From the NCBI GenBank assembly GCA_946478525.1, contig CAMLCH010000001.1, positions 143,842 through 207,841 on the forward strand: a DNA stretch of 64,000 nt. The letters run 5' to 3'. Origin of the DNA: Snodgrassella alvi_G. Lineage in GTDB: Bacteria; Pseudomonadota; Gammaproteobacteria; Burkholderiales; Neisseriaceae. The translations under genes and the position numbers were made by a program. Shown piece after piece: positions 18,332-27,007 of the stretch. A model generated the notes under the pieces. The model searched no databases and was not told the origin of the DNA. It saw only the letters and a list, made by a program, of their open reading frames with translations. Numbering within the stretch: the stretch's first letter is position 1; each line of letters starts with the position of its first letter.

Positions 18332-18628
18332 TTGCTAAATCAATTAAATCTCTGTGCCCAGATTAAAAGTCTGGATGATTTACGCTACACCCCTGCAGGT
18401 TTGCCGGTACTGACAATGTGGCTGACACACGAATCATGGCAAACAGAACTAGAGCAGCGGTATTTGGCAAAAATGGAAATTCAGGCCAAGGCATTAGGCG
18501 ATTTAGCAAAAAACTGGATGTATCAACCCGGGGCAATGGTTGAAATCAAAGGATTTCTGGCTCAGAAAGGCATATATCATTCCCGCCCGATACTACATAT
18601 CCAACAAATTCGTGAATATAAAGGTTAA
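18332..18628 (+). CDS. priB: Primosomal replication protein N (PriB)
   Basis: Single-stranded-DNA-binding OB-fold protein that bridges PriA and DnaT-type factors when replication is restarted. The 98 residues match neisserial PriB: RYTPAGLPVLTMWLTHESWQ near the start and VEIKGFLAQKGIYHSRPILHIQQIREYKG at the end. The reading frame has no ATG in a suitable place; the start is the TTG at 18332, with GAGTAAG just upstream. An ATG at 18321 opens only a five-codon frame. It is placed between rpsF and rpsR, as in other beta- and gammaproteobacteria. Confidence 0.93.
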   Translation: MLNQLNLCAQIKSLDDLRYTPAGLPVLTMWLTHESWQTELEQRYLAKMEIQAKALGDLAKNWMYQPGAMVEIKGFLAQKGIYHSRPILHIQQIREYKG

Positions 18629-18633
18629 ACGAC

Positions 18634-18864
18634 ATGGCTCGTCAATCATTCAAACGTAGAAAATTTTGCCGCTTCACTGCGGAAGGTATTAAACAGGTTG
18701 ATTATAAAGCAGTAGACTTGTTGAAAGATTTTATTACTGAAAATGGTAAAATCATTCCTGCACGTATTACTGGTACCAAAGCGCATTACCAACGTCAGTT
18801 ATCTACTGCGGTAAAACGTGCTCGTTTTCTGGCTTTGCTGCCTTACACCGATCAACATAAATAA
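18634..18864 (+). CDS. rpsR: 30S ribosomal protein S18
   Basis: Small-subunit protein that binds next to S6. The 76 residues begin MARQSFKRRKFCRFTAEGIKQVDYK and contain the usual ENGKIIPARITGTKAHYQRQL and VKRARFLALLPYTD. Starts five bases after priB, so probably translationally coupled to it. Confidence 0.98.
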   Translation: MARQSFKRRKFCRFTAEGIKQVDYKAVDLLKDFITENGKIIPARITGTKAHYQRQLSTAVKRARFLALLPYTDQHK

Positions 18865-18879
18865 TAAGGAAGATTTATT

Positions 18880-19335
18880 ATGCAAATTATTTTGTTAGAA
18901 AAAGTCGGTGGTCTGGGTAATCTGGGTGATCTGGTTACAGTAAAAAATGGTTATGCTCGTAACTATTTGATCCCTCAAGGCAAAGCTCAGCGTGCTAATG
19001 CTGCTAATCTGGCTGCTTTCGAAGAAAAACGTGCAGAATATGAAGCCCAACAGGCTGCTGTTCTGGCTGATGCTGAAGCACGTAAACTGAAAATCGACGG
19101 ACAGAGCATCAATGTTGCCCAGAAAGCTGGTGTTGATGGTCGCCTGTTTGGTTCTGTTACTACTCATGATATTGCTGAAGCGATCAAAGCTGCGCTGAAC
19201 GTGGAAGTGTCAAAAGCTAATGTACGCTTACCGAACGGTCCTTTGAAAGCAATCGGTGAATATGAAATTGAAGTTGCTTTACACAGCGATGCTGTTGCTG
19301 CTGTAAATGTGATTGTTGTTGCTGCTACTGAGTAA
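18880..19335 (+). CDS. rplI: 50S ribosomal protein L9
   Basis: Large-subunit protein that binds 23S rRNA near the L1 stalk. The 151 residues start MQIILLEKVGGLGNLGDLVTVKNGYARNY, the L9 signature, followed by the long connecting helix (to about residue 80) and the C-terminal rRNA-binding domain (GRLFGSVTTHDIAEAI). Preceded by AAGGAAG. Last gene of the operon, followed by a terminator. Confidence 0.98.
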   Translation: MQIILLEKVGGLGNLGDLVTVKNGYARNYLIPQGKAQRANAANLAAFEEKRAEYEAQQAAVLADAEARKLKIDGQSINVAQKAGVDGRLFGSVTTHDIAEAIKAALNVEVSKANVRLPNGPLKAIGEYEIEVALHSDAVAAVNVIVVAATE

Positions 19336-19358
19336 TTATCAGTACCAGATATTGATAA

Positions 19359-19394
19359 AAAAGAGCTGTCTAGAAATTCTAGGCAGCTTTTTTT
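19359..19394 (+). terminator. Terminator of the rpsF operon
   Basis: AGCTGTCTAGAA (19364-19375) pairs with TTCTAGGCAGCT (19377-19388) with one wobble pair, followed by a run of eight T, 24 bases after the rplI stop. Confidence 0.92.
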
Positions 19395-19453
19395 TACTGG
19401 TGAGGAAAAAAATAGATTAGACTAATATCCTGCTTATATAAGGAACAATAACA

Positions 19454-20524
19454 ATGAAATTTGCCTGGATAATAAGTGCGGCGTTGTTACTAATTGCCTG
19501 TGAACGAGTAAAGCAACCAACAGAGAAACCTCTGACTCCACTGGCACCGGTTCAGGGAGCCGCCGACAATGATAAATTTGGAATTACTGACAGTGGGATG
19601 GATTTACTCAGTCGAAGTGATGTTAAACGCTTTATTGATAGTGAATTAACACGCGGACACTATGATCAGCGACAACTGGAAGATTTTTTTCAAAATGTTC
19701 AGTTCAAACCCAGTATTATTAGGGGAATGGACAGACCCGGTACCTCTCTGCCGTGGTATAGTTTTGTTCAAAATAATGCCAATAAATTACGGATAAATAA
19801 CGGCAGACTTTTTTTTAAAAATAATCAGTCGGTACTGACAGCTGTTGCGAACCGTTATGGAGTAGCGCCAGAATTATTGGTTGCCATTATCGGTATTGAA
19901 ACCAATTATGGCGGAAATATGGGCTCTTTCAGAGTAGCAGATGCTTTAACCACATTAGGGTATCATTATCCTCGCCGAGCAGCTTATTTTCAGCGTGAAT
20001 TGGTTGAGTTTCTGCAACTGGCCTATGAAGAAAAACGCAATCCATTTAGTTTCAAAGGAAGTTTTGCCGGTGCAATGGGTATGCCACAATTTATGCCTTC
20101 AAGTTATCGGCAGTATGCAGTGGATTGGGATGGTGATGGTCAACGCGATATTTGGGGGAATACCGGCGACATATTGGCTTCTGTGGCGAATTATATGAAA
20201 AAACACGGCTGGAGAACTGATCAACCGGTTGCTGTACCAGTAACATTGCAGATAAATAGCCAGCTTCAGCAAATTATCGATCAGCCTACTGAAATGAAGT
20301 TTACTGCCGGCCAGTTACGCCAATTAGGCGTTAGTATTCCACAGCAAATAAGTAATCAGGAAAAAGGTATACTTTATCAACTAGAACAATCACCGGGAGT
20401 ATACGAATACTGGTTTGGCTTAAATAATTTTTATACTATCTGGCAGTATAATCATAGTCGCCATTATGTTGCTGCGGTGCGCCAGATTGCTAATGGTTTA
20501 AGTTACAGCACTTCTAAATTATAA
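19454..20524 (+). CDS. mltB: Membrane-bound lytic murein transglycosylase B
   Basis: Outer-membrane lipoprotein that cleaves the glycan strand of peptidoglycan, leaving 1,6-anhydro ends. The signal peptide MKFAWIISAALLLIAC ends in a lipobox with Cys16. The catalytic Glu is in VAIIGIETNYGGNMG, followed by SFKGSFAGAMGMPQFMPSSY and DWDGDGQRDIWGN, which are typical of the MltB/GH103 family. 356 residues is full length. Monocistronic, with a terminator 25 bases downstream. Confidence 0.95.
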   Translation: MKFAWIISAALLLIACERVKQPTEKPLTPLAPVQGAADNDKFGITDSGMDLLSRSDVKRFIDSELTRGHYDQRQLEDFFQNVQFKPSIIRGMDRPGTSLPWYSFVQNNANKLRINNGRLFFKNNQSVLTAVANRYGVAPELLVAIIGIETNYGGNMGSFRVADALTTLGYHYPRRAAYFQRELVEFLQLAYEEKRNPFSFKGSFAGAMGMPQFMPSSYRQYAVDWDGDGQRDIWGNTGDILASVANYMKKHGWRTDQPVAVPVTLQINSQLQQIIDQPTEMKFTAGQLRQLGVSIPQQISNQEKGILYQLEQSPGVYEYWFGLNNFYTIWQYNHSRHYVAAVRQIANGLSYSTSKL

Positions 20525-20540
20525 AATTCGTTTTTGCTTA

Positions 20541-20580
20541 ATAAAAAAACAGCCATTACAGATAAAAATGGCTGTTTTTA
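20541..20580. terminator. Terminator after mltB
   Basis: AAACAGCCATT (20547-20557) pairs with AATGGCTGTTT (20568-20578), with A-rich and T-rich flanks so that it can act in both directions. Confidence 0.88.
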
Positions 20581-20761
20581 AACGTAACTGAGTAACTGCA
20601 TTTAATTTCAAATTATTTCCGCTATGTTTTATAGATTTAAAACATAATAATGAATACGATCTATAAATCTATAAATCTATAAGACAAAATTTATTACCTT
20701 AAATATCACATTCCTTCTCAGGCTAAGAATTTATAGATCAGTATAATTGTAAATGACATTC

Positions 20762-21472
20762 TCAGGCGCTATAAGATAGTTCGCAGCTATGTTGTTGCTG
20801 GTTTACTATTTGAGAGGTGGATTTCAGCTCAAGAAAATCAGCTAAACGCTTTTGTAAAAGCTCAATGGCAGCCACAAAATCTGTATGTCGTTGCGGGTCA
20901 TTGTTTTCAATGATAAAAGCCACATTCTGAGTATTTTCGGTTAATCCTGAGCTAACACTATCGCGCCAGTTTAAACATCTGGTCAGCACGGATTGATCAT
21001 CGTGATAAATAATTTCGCCCACAAATGTTTTTTCAGGTTCATTTTCTCCCAGTGCCCAAAAGTCCTCGCTTTGCTCTGCCACTAAGAGATTAAGATGGCC
21101 ATGGATTTTATCTAAGTCAAAGCCACCAATAGGAAAGGCCATTTCTAAGGAAACAGAATTATAAACATCAACCAAACCATTAATTGGTCTGACTGCTTTG
21201 CCTTGTTTGGCTCTTTTCAATAAATTTTCCACCGAACAATGTGCTCCTTTTTTGGTTTTAAATTTTTGAAATGTGTCACGCCAAGATTTAACTACTGGAT
21301 TAGCACTGATCGGATCTTCGGTTACCCATTTGAGTGCTTGTTGATTGGCCTGGGCTAATAACTCTACTGGAACATTATCTGTTAGCTGTTGGCGGTGACC
21401 AGTAATAACACCAATTTCAAGATCGGGAATAAGTTGCCAAACATCTGCATTTACTGAAAAAGTTTGTGACAT
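20762..21472 (-). CDS. B3/B4 tRNA-binding-domain protein
   Basis: Stand-alone protein of the B3_4 family (PF03483), the domain that edits mischarged tRNA in the beta subunit of phenylalanyl-tRNA synthetase. Family signatures: WRDTFQKFKTKKGAHCSVENLLKRA and NGLVDVYNSVSLEMAFPIGGFDLDKI near the middle. Role of free-standing members is largely untested; tRNA or amino-acid editing is inference. 236 residues, no signal peptide. AGGTG precedes the ATG. A Rho-independent terminator lies in its own leader, so its expression may be set by attenuation or by a separate upstream transcript. Confidence 0.82.
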   Translation of the reverse strand: MSQTFSVNADVWQLIPDLEIGVITGHRQQLTDNVPVELLAQANQQALKWVTEDPISANPVVKSWRDTFQKFKTKKGAHCSVENLLKRAKQGKAVRPINGLVDVYNSVSLEMAFPIGGFDLDKIHGHLNLLVAEQSEDFWALGENEPEKTFVGEIIYHDDQSVLTRCLNWRDSVSSGLTENTQNVAFIIENNDPQRHTDFVAAIELLQKRLADFLELKSTSQIVNQQQHSCELSYSA

Positions 21473-21494
21473 TTTTTCACCTCATATCATTTAA

Positions 21495-21573
21495 ATAAAA
21501 AAAAGTAACTATTGACTCTTACTAAGGCCTAAAAGAGTCAATAATTACTTCGTCCGGCGACGATTAAGTGCTT
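21495..21573 (-). ncRNA. Putative short leader RNA or sRNA ending in a strong terminator
   Basis: From an inferred start near 21573, the minus strand gives about 80 bases: a small hairpin with TCGTC/GACGA arms, then an 18-base stem with one mismatch (21533-21550 with 21503-21520, loop containing AGGCCT) followed by eight T. The structure ends 22-30 bases before the B3/B4 ATG. It could be an attenuator of that gene or a discrete sRNA. No leader peptide rich in one amino acid was found. Not matched to a known RNA family. Confidence 0.45.
21503..21550 (-). terminator. Intrinsic terminator within the B3/B4 gene leader
   Basis: The arms 21503-21520 and 21533-21550 are complementary at 17 of 18 positions with a 12-base loop, and the minus strand continues with T8. 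Its position directly upstream of a start codon is unusual. Confidence 0.75.
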
Positions 21574-21579
21574 CTTTAC

Positions 21580-21585
21580 ATTATA
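21580..21585 (-). promoter_or_regulatory. -10 element upstream of the B3/B4 leader
   Basis: A perfect TATAAT reads on the minus strand here. The best -35 is TTTATC 16 bases further upstream, which is weak. It would start transcription just before the leader hairpins. Confidence 0.45.
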
Positions 21586-21943
21586 TATTGAGTTAAATAC
21601 AGATAAAAGTAAATCTTATAAAAAAATATTATTAATGCAAATATATATAAATATTAATTTCTTATGGTTTATTTTTGAAATAAAACCAGCATTAATAGCA
21701 TGTTCCTAATTTTCCGATAAATTTGCTAAAATTTAATGGTACGAGTTTATCAATTTATTTCTATAGCGTGGCTGGGTTTTAGATAAACCAAATTAAATGC
21801 TGAAAATTATATTATTTACTGGTATCGATCTTACAATGCACCGTTATGATCGTTTTTTGTTTACAATATGTCGTTTCAAGCTGGTTGCAAACCAGTTTTG
21901 ATTGATTAATTTAGATTTACTGCGTAAGCAGCTGCGGATGGTT

Positions 21944-23914
21944 ATGACTTATCAAGTATTGGCGCGAAAATGGCGACCTAAGAAATTTGCCGACTTAGTC
22001 GGGCAGGAACATGTGGTCAAGGCATTAGTTAATGCGCTGGATAAGGGTAGGTTGCACCATGCTTATTTGCTCACAGGTACTCGCGGAGTAGGTAAGACTA
22101 CCATTGCACGAATTCTCGCCAAAAGTTTAAATTGCCAGAACACTGTTCACGGCGAACCCTGTAATCAATGTAATTGCTGCCAGCAAATTGACGCCGGACG
22201 GTTTGTTGATGTACTGGAGATAGATGCTGCTTCCAATACAGGTATTGATAATATCCGTGAAGTGCTGGAAAACGCACAATATGCGCCGACCATGGGTAGT
22301 TATAAAGTCTATATTATTGACGAAGTGCATATGTTGTCCAAGAGTGCTTTTAATGCCATGCTCAAAACGCTAGAGGAGCCTCCGGAACACGTCAAATTTA
22401 TTCTTGCCACAACTGATCCGCAAAAAGTACCGGTAACGGTATTGAGTCGCTGTTTACAATTTGTTTTGCGCAACCTGAATACTGCTCAAGTCTATGATCA
22501 TTTGGTTTATGTGCTGCAACACGAACAAATAGCATATGAAGATACTGCTTTGCAACTGTTAGGTCGGGCAGCGGCTGGTTCGATGCGCGATGCGCTAAGT
22601 TTGCTTGATCAGGCGATTGCGATTGGCTCCGGTAAAGTAACAGAAACTGATGTGCGCAACATGATTGGCGCGGTGGATAAAAGCTATTTGTACGCATTAC
22701 TGCAAGCATTGGCCGAACGTGATGGTCAGGCACTATTGGCTCAAGCCAATGAGATGACTAATAATGCTATTGGTTTTGACGGTGCGTTAACTGAATTAGC
22801 TTTACTGTTACAACGGTTAAGTTTATTACAGACCGTACCGACTGCCATTCAGACAGACGATCCTGAATATACAGCTCTATCTCATCTGGCTAAGTTATTT
22901 TCACCAGAACAAATTCAACTTTACTACCAGTGCGCTTTACGTGGTAAATCTGATTTGCCCTTGGCGCCGGATGAAAACGCAGGTTTTATCATGACTTTGC
23001 TGCGCATGCTGGCTTTTGCACCACTAGCAGCCATGGCAGAACAGCGTGTACATGGACAGATCGCTGGCACGACTTTGCATGATAATCAGTCTGCAAAGCA
23101 GCATTTTGGTGTCAGAAATGAAAATACAGACACAGCTTTATCTGTAGCACAAAATGTTACTGCACCACCGTTATCCATGCCAGAAACTGGATCGTCACCT
23201 ATTGCGCAGCCGAGTACAGATAAGCATCATTCTCAACCTACTGAATTGTCTAATATTCAGTCTGCAACTGAAATATCAGCAGAATCAACTATTAATGCTG
23301 ATCCGCAAGCTGTAACTGATGACTTGGAAGCTGAGGAAATTATTGATTCACCTACCTCGGCATTACCAACCCAAGAGATCATTAGTCAGGCACAGGAATC
23401 TGAACCGCAGCAGATGAATAATCCTGCAGTAAGTATTCATTTGTCAGCAGATGAAAAAAATGAAATTCAAACTGAAACCCAAGATTTATCAATTGAAGAA
23501 AAACTGCCACCTCTGAACGCAGAAAACTGGCCAGCAATTTTGGCTAAACTGGCACCCAGACTGGGTGCAGTGCAGCTTTTTAGTCAGCATTCTGCGATAG
23601 CAGATTTTGATGACAGCAGTGGCAGTTTAACGATTGCTTTAGCCGAGCAGGGCGAACCTACAGCCAATCGAGAATTGCTTACTCGTCTGGCTGAAAGCTT
23701 ATCTGCTGCATATGGTAAGCCTATTCAGATTAATACCTGTGGTTGGTCGGAGCAGACCGAACTGGAAACACCAGTGATGCGGCAGCAACGTTTGAGAGAA
23801 CAAGCACAAAAGCAGGCTCAGTCTAGTCTTGAATCAGAACCGTATGTGCAAAAGATAATCGAAACTTTCGATGCAAGTTGGATTACAGATAGTTTACAAT
23901 TACGTGAACAATGA
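21944..23914 (+). CDS. dnaX: DNA polymerase III subunits gamma and tau
   Basis: Clamp-loader ATPase; tau also links polymerase cores to DnaB. ATG at 21944 (MTYQVLARKWRPKKF) is the family start; in-frame sequence upstream is not conserved. The 656 residues hold Walker A GTRGVGKTT, four zinc Cys in CNQCNCCQQ and the Cys before it, Walker B YIIDEVHML and sensor motif LSRCLQF, then domain III, a Glu/Ser/Thr-rich linker (about residues 390-520) and the tau C-terminal domain (PPLNAENWPAILAKL onward). A run of seven A at 23454-23460 in the linker lets a -1 shift meet TGA at once (see findings). Confidence 0.96.
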   Translation: MTYQVLARKWRPKKFADLVGQEHVVKALVNALDKGRLHHAYLLTGTRGVGKTTIARILAKSLNCQNTVHGEPCNQCNCCQQIDAGRFVDVLEIDAASNTGIDNIREVLENAQYAPTMGSYKVYIIDEVHMLSKSAFNAMLKTLEEPPEHVKFILATTDPQKVPVTVLSRCLQFVLRNLNTAQVYDHLVYVLQHEQIAYEDTALQLLGRAAAGSMRDALSLLDQAIAIGSGKVTETDVRNMIGAVDKSYLYALLQALAERDGQALLAQANEMTNNAIGFDGALTELALLLQRLSLLQTVPTAIQTDDPEYTALSHLAKLFSPEQIQLYYQCALRGKSDLPLAPDENAGFIMTLLRMLAFAPLAAMAEQRVHGQIAGTTLHDNQSAKQHFGVRNENTDTALSVAQNVTAPPLSMPETGSSPIAQPSTDKHHSQPTELSNIQSATEISAESTINADPQAVTDDLEAEEIIDSPTSALPTQEIISQAQESEPQQMNNPAVSIHLSADEKNEIQTETQDLSIEEKLPPLNAENWPAILAKLAPRLGAVQLFSQHSAIADFDDSSGSLTIALAEQGEPTANRELLTRLAESLSAAYGKPIQINTCGWSEQTELETPVMRQQRLREQAQKQAQSSLESEPYVQKIIETFDASWITDSLQLREQ

Positions 23915-23965
23915 ATGAAATTTTCAATCAATCTTTTTTGATTTTTAAATAATAAGGACATAATT

Positions 23966-24307
23966 ATGTTTGGAAAAGCGGGTTTGGGTGGTTTAATGAA
24001 GCAGGCACAACAGATGCAGGAGCGGATGAAAAAAGCGCAGGCAGAGTTGGCCAATGTTGAAGTTGAGGGTGAATCCGGTGCCGGCATGGTTAAAGTGACC
24101 ATGAATTGTCATTATGGTGTGAAACGTATTCATATTGATGATAGTTTACTGAGTGATGCAGCCGACGATAAAGAAATGCTGGAAGATTTGATTGCGGCGG
24201 CAGTAAATGACGCTGTTCGCAAAGCAGAAGCCACTTCTTCAGAGCGTATGGGGCAGTTCACTCAGGGTATGAATCTGCCAGCAGGAATGGGCGATTTTTT
24301 TAAATAA
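23966..24307 (+). CDS. ybaB: YbaB/EbfC family nucleoid-associated protein
   Basis: Small dimeric DNA-binding protein usually encoded between dnaX and recR, as here. The 113 residues begin MFGKAGLGGLMKQAQQMQERMKKAQ, a helical start rich in Met and Gln, with VEVEGESGAGMVKVTMNCHYGVKRIHID in the sheet core and MNLPAGMGDFFK at the end. Preceded by AAGGAC. It lies 51 bases after dnaX and is probably cotranscribed. Confidence 0.95.
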   Translation: MFGKAGLGGLMKQAQQMQERMKKAQAELANVEVEGESGAGMVKVTMNCHYGVKRIHIDDSLLSDAADDKEMLEDLIAAAVNDAVRKAEATSSERMGQFTQGMNLPAGMGDFFK

Positions 24308-24389
24308 ATAATCACTATTCATACTTAGAATATTGAATCAGGCATTTGTATTTTTTAATAGAATATTATTGTTATAAGCGAAAACACTA

Positions 24390-24416
24390 AGCCAGTTGTT
24401 TTGAAAACAACTGGCT
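24390..24416. terminator. 13-bp perfect inverted repeat between ybaB and recR
   Basis: AGCCAGTTGTTTT and its complement are separated by a single G, so the loop would open the TTTTGAAAA centre. It lies 83 bases after ybaB and could terminate it; a U-run is lacking, so an operator is also possible. Confidence 0.55.
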
Positions 24417-24556
24417 ATCATCAATTTATCTGCACTGTTCAGTTATGCAATAACCGCTTACAGCAAATATTCAGCTTCAGTGCAAGTGACAATCTTGGTA
24501 TATTTGCTATTATCTGATACATTGGAAAAGTAGTTGATTTACAAGCGAGTAATTTA

Positions 24557-25162
24557 ATGAGTAAAAAATCCACTGATGCACTGGGGCGTTTAACCAACGC
24601 ATTAAAGGTTTTGCCTAATGTAGGTCCGAAAACAGCGCAGCGGATGGCGTATGAATTGTTACAGCACAAACGAGCGGGTGCAGAAGAATTAGTAGCGGCA
24701 ATTCAGGCTGCCCTATTACAAGTACATCACTGTCGTTTATGTAATACTTTTTGTGAAGGTGAGTTGTGTGATATCTGTGCTGACGAACAGCGCGATAGCA
24801 AACGACTTATGATCGTACAGATGCCAGTAGATGTGGCCAGTATGGAAGCAGCCAATTGCCACGATGGGTTGTATTTTGTCCTGATGGGACAGGTTAATCC
24901 GGGACAAGGGGCAGATTTAAATGCAATAGATCTGGATAAATTGATTATTCGACTACAAGAACATGAAATAGACGAAGTCATTATTGCGACTAACTTTACA
25001 GCTGAAGGTGATGCAACCGCTTATGTCTTGTCTCAGTTATTAACTAATTTCCCTGCTAAAATAACCCGACTGGCACGAGGTATGCCGTTGGGAGGAGAGT
25101 TGGAGTATGTCGATGCCGGTACTCTAGCGCAGGCTGTCTATGAACGGCGAAATGTTAAATAA
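24557..25162 (+). CDS. recR: Recombination protein RecR
   Basis: Works with RecF and RecO to load RecA on gapped DNA. The 201 residues contain the helix-hairpin-helix LPNVGPKTAQRMAYELL (residues 19-35), the four-Cys zinc finger CRLCNTFCEGELCDIC, and the Toprim domain with GLYFVLMGQVNPGQG and GDATAYVLSQLL. Full length. Last of the dnaX-ybaB-recR set, although the 249-base gap before it suggests its own promoter. Confidence 0.97.
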   Translation: MSKKSTDALGRLTNALKVLPNVGPKTAQRMAYELLQHKRAGAEELVAAIQAALLQVHHCRLCNTFCEGELCDICADEQRDSKRLMIVQMPVDVASMEAANCHDGLYFVLMGQVNPGQGADLNAIDLDKLIIRLQEHEIDEVIIATNFTAEGDATAYVLSQLLTNFPAKITRLARGMPLGGELEYVDAGTLAQAVYERRNVK

Positions 25163-25465
25163 ATCTAAACAAATTATGTAAGCATTGTTTATTTGATTTT
25201 CAGGTTAGCTGAATTAATGGCGACCCTAATCTGGATAAATTGATGATGCCTAAGATTATTAATGGTTTCGCCCAATATGAAGAGGTGATCTTTAGTTATA
25301 AATTGGTTTTGCTTTTCTTTTATTCATCAGAGAGCATTATTTTAATTATGGCTCTGCAGTATTTGTCAAATTAGTTTTTATAAACAATAAAATATTTTTT
25401 GCCTATATCAGATAGAAGACTGAGGTAGTAAGCTAAATTACTCCCTCAGTATACAACCATATATT
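25163..25465. other. Convergent region between recR and ilvA
   Basis: 303 bases, AT-rich. Apart from the hairpin at 25419-25450 (separate entry) nothing was recognised. Confidence 0.4.
25419..25450 (-). terminator. Hairpin after ilvA
   Basis: ACTGAGGTAGTAA pairs with TTACTCCCTCAGT at 12 of 13 positions, six-base loop, 16 bases after the ilvA stop. There is no immediate U-run, so it is called a terminator from position and stability. Confidence 0.65.
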
Positions 25466-27007
25466 TTATTGTTTATCAGTTGAGTCACTTAAAAATAATT
25501 GGTATGCGGCGTTTGTGGTGTGATCACAATACGGATACCCAACATTATCCAGAAAAGCAATAAATTTCTCTGAATCATTAGGAGGAATATCCAGACCAAC
25601 CAGCACCCGACCAAAATCCGCCCCATGATTGCGATAGTGAAACAGCGTAATGTTCCAGTCGGATTGCATATGGTTAAGAAAGCGTGCCAGAGCTCCGGGT
25701 CGTTCTGGAAATTCAAAGCTAATCAGTCTTTCGTTTTCTACTTTACTGGTGCGACCGCCAACCATATAGCGAATATGCAATTTTGCCATTTCGTTATGGG
25801 TAAGTTCGATTGCCGGTAAACCATGATCATTTAGCTCAGCTGTAATCTGGGCTAGTTCTTCGGTATTATTACTCTGGATACCAACAAATATATGGGCTTT
25901 CTGACTGTCGCCGTAGCGATAATTAAATTCGGTGATACTGCGATTATCGATCAGATCAATAAAACGTCGAAAGCTACCGGGTTCTTCGGGGATAGTTACG
26001 GCAAAAATACCCTCGTGACCTTCACTTAATTCACTGCGTTCAGAGACGTGGCGCAAACGATGAAAGTTCATATTCGCACCGCTGGCAATAGCAATCAGAT
26101 TTTGTTGCTGACATTTATCTCTGGCAATATAGGCTTTTAAACCAGCTAAAGCTAAGGCTCCGGAAGTTTCGGTAATGCTGCGGGTATCATCAAAAATATC
26201 TTTAATGGCTGAGCAAATAGCATCGGTATCAACAGTAATAATCTCGTCCAGTAGATCCTTACAAATAGCAAAAGTCTCTTCCCCAACCAGTTTTACCGCT
26301 GTGCCATCTGCAAATAAGCCAACTTCTTTTAATTCAACTCGTTTACCGGCTGCTATCGATTGTTTCATGGCACAGGCATCTTCTGTTTCCACTCCGATAA
26401 CTTTTATTTCTGGACGCACATTTTTAATATAAGCAGCAATGCCTGCCGCCAGACCACCACCACCAATTGCCACGAATACTGCATCAATTGGCTTATGATG
26501 CTGACGTAGAATTTCCATGCCAATAGTTCCCTGACCGGCAATGACTTCCGGATCATCGAACGGGGGAATATAAGTCAGCCCACTTTCAGCAACCAGTTTC
26601 ATGGCATGGTCGTAAGCATCGTTATAAGATTCACCGGCTAAAACGACTTTTCCACCACGTTTTTTGACTGCCTCGATTTTAATTTGTGGCGTGGTTTTGG
26701 GCATCACAATAGTAGCAATACAGCCAAGTTTTTGGGCTGAAAGCGCTACACCCTGAGCATGATTTCCAGCCGATGCAGTGATTATACCTTTTTTTAGGGT
26801 AGCACTATCAAGTTTAGCCATTTTGTTATAAGCACCGCGAATTTTAAATGAAAATACCGGCTGTAAATCTTCGCGTTTAATCCAGATATGATTATGCAAG
26901 CGATCTGAAAGATTGGTAGCGTAATCCAAGGGCGTTTCTATAGCAACATCATAAACAGCAGCATTTAGTATGCGAGTGAGATAATCTGAATGATTGTTCA
27001 TATTCAT
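25466..27007 (-). CDS. ilvA: Threonine ammonia-lyase, biosynthetic
   Basis: PLP enzyme deaminating threonine to 2-oxobutanoate, the first step of isoleucine synthesis. The 513 residues include the PLP lysine in FSFKIRGAYNKMA, TASAGNHAQGVALSA, the glycine loop GGGGLAAGIAAY, and two C-terminal ACT-like regulatory domains (about residues 335-410 and 430-505; FAVTIPEEPGSFRRF and ISFEFPERPGALARF), the arrangement of the isoleucine-inhibited biosynthetic form. MNMNNHS or MNNHS are both possible starts. Supplied by threonine from ThrC. Confidence 0.96.
   Translation of the reverse strand: MNMNNHSDYLTRILNAAVYDVAIETPLDYATNLSDRLHNHIWIKREDLQPVFSFKIRGAYNKMAKLDSATLKKGIITASAGNHAQGVALSAQKLGCIATIVMPKTTPQIKIEAVKKRGGKVVLAGESYNDAYDHAMKLVAESGLTYIPPFDDPEVIAGQGTIGMEILRQHHKPIDAVFVAIGGGGLAAGIAAYIKNVRPEIKVIGVETEDACAMKQSIAAGKRVELKEVGLFADGTAVKLVGEETFAICKDLLDEIITVDTDAICSAIKDIFDDTRSITETSGALALAGLKAYIARDKCQQQNLIAIASGANMNFHRLRHVSERSELSEGHEGIFAVTIPEEPGSFRRFIDLIDNRSITEFNYRYGDSQKAHIFVGIQSNNTEELAQITAELNDHGLPAIELTHNEMAKLHIRYMVGGRTSKVENERLISFEFPERPGALARFLNHMQSDWNITLFHYRNHGADFGRVLVGLDIPPNDSEKFIAFLDNVGYPYCDHTTNAAYQLFLSDSTDKQ

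Larger units (their letters stand above)
21473..21943. other. Divergent region between the B3/B4 gene and dnaX
   Basis: 471 bases. The side next to the B3/B4 gene holds a promoter-like site, a small hairpin and an intrinsic terminator (separate entries). The side next to dnaX holds a short hairpin, CTGGTT/AACCAG at 21881-21895 with TTTT behind it, 48 bases upstream of the dnaX ATG. No SRP RNA or other known RNA was recognised. Confidence 0.45.
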
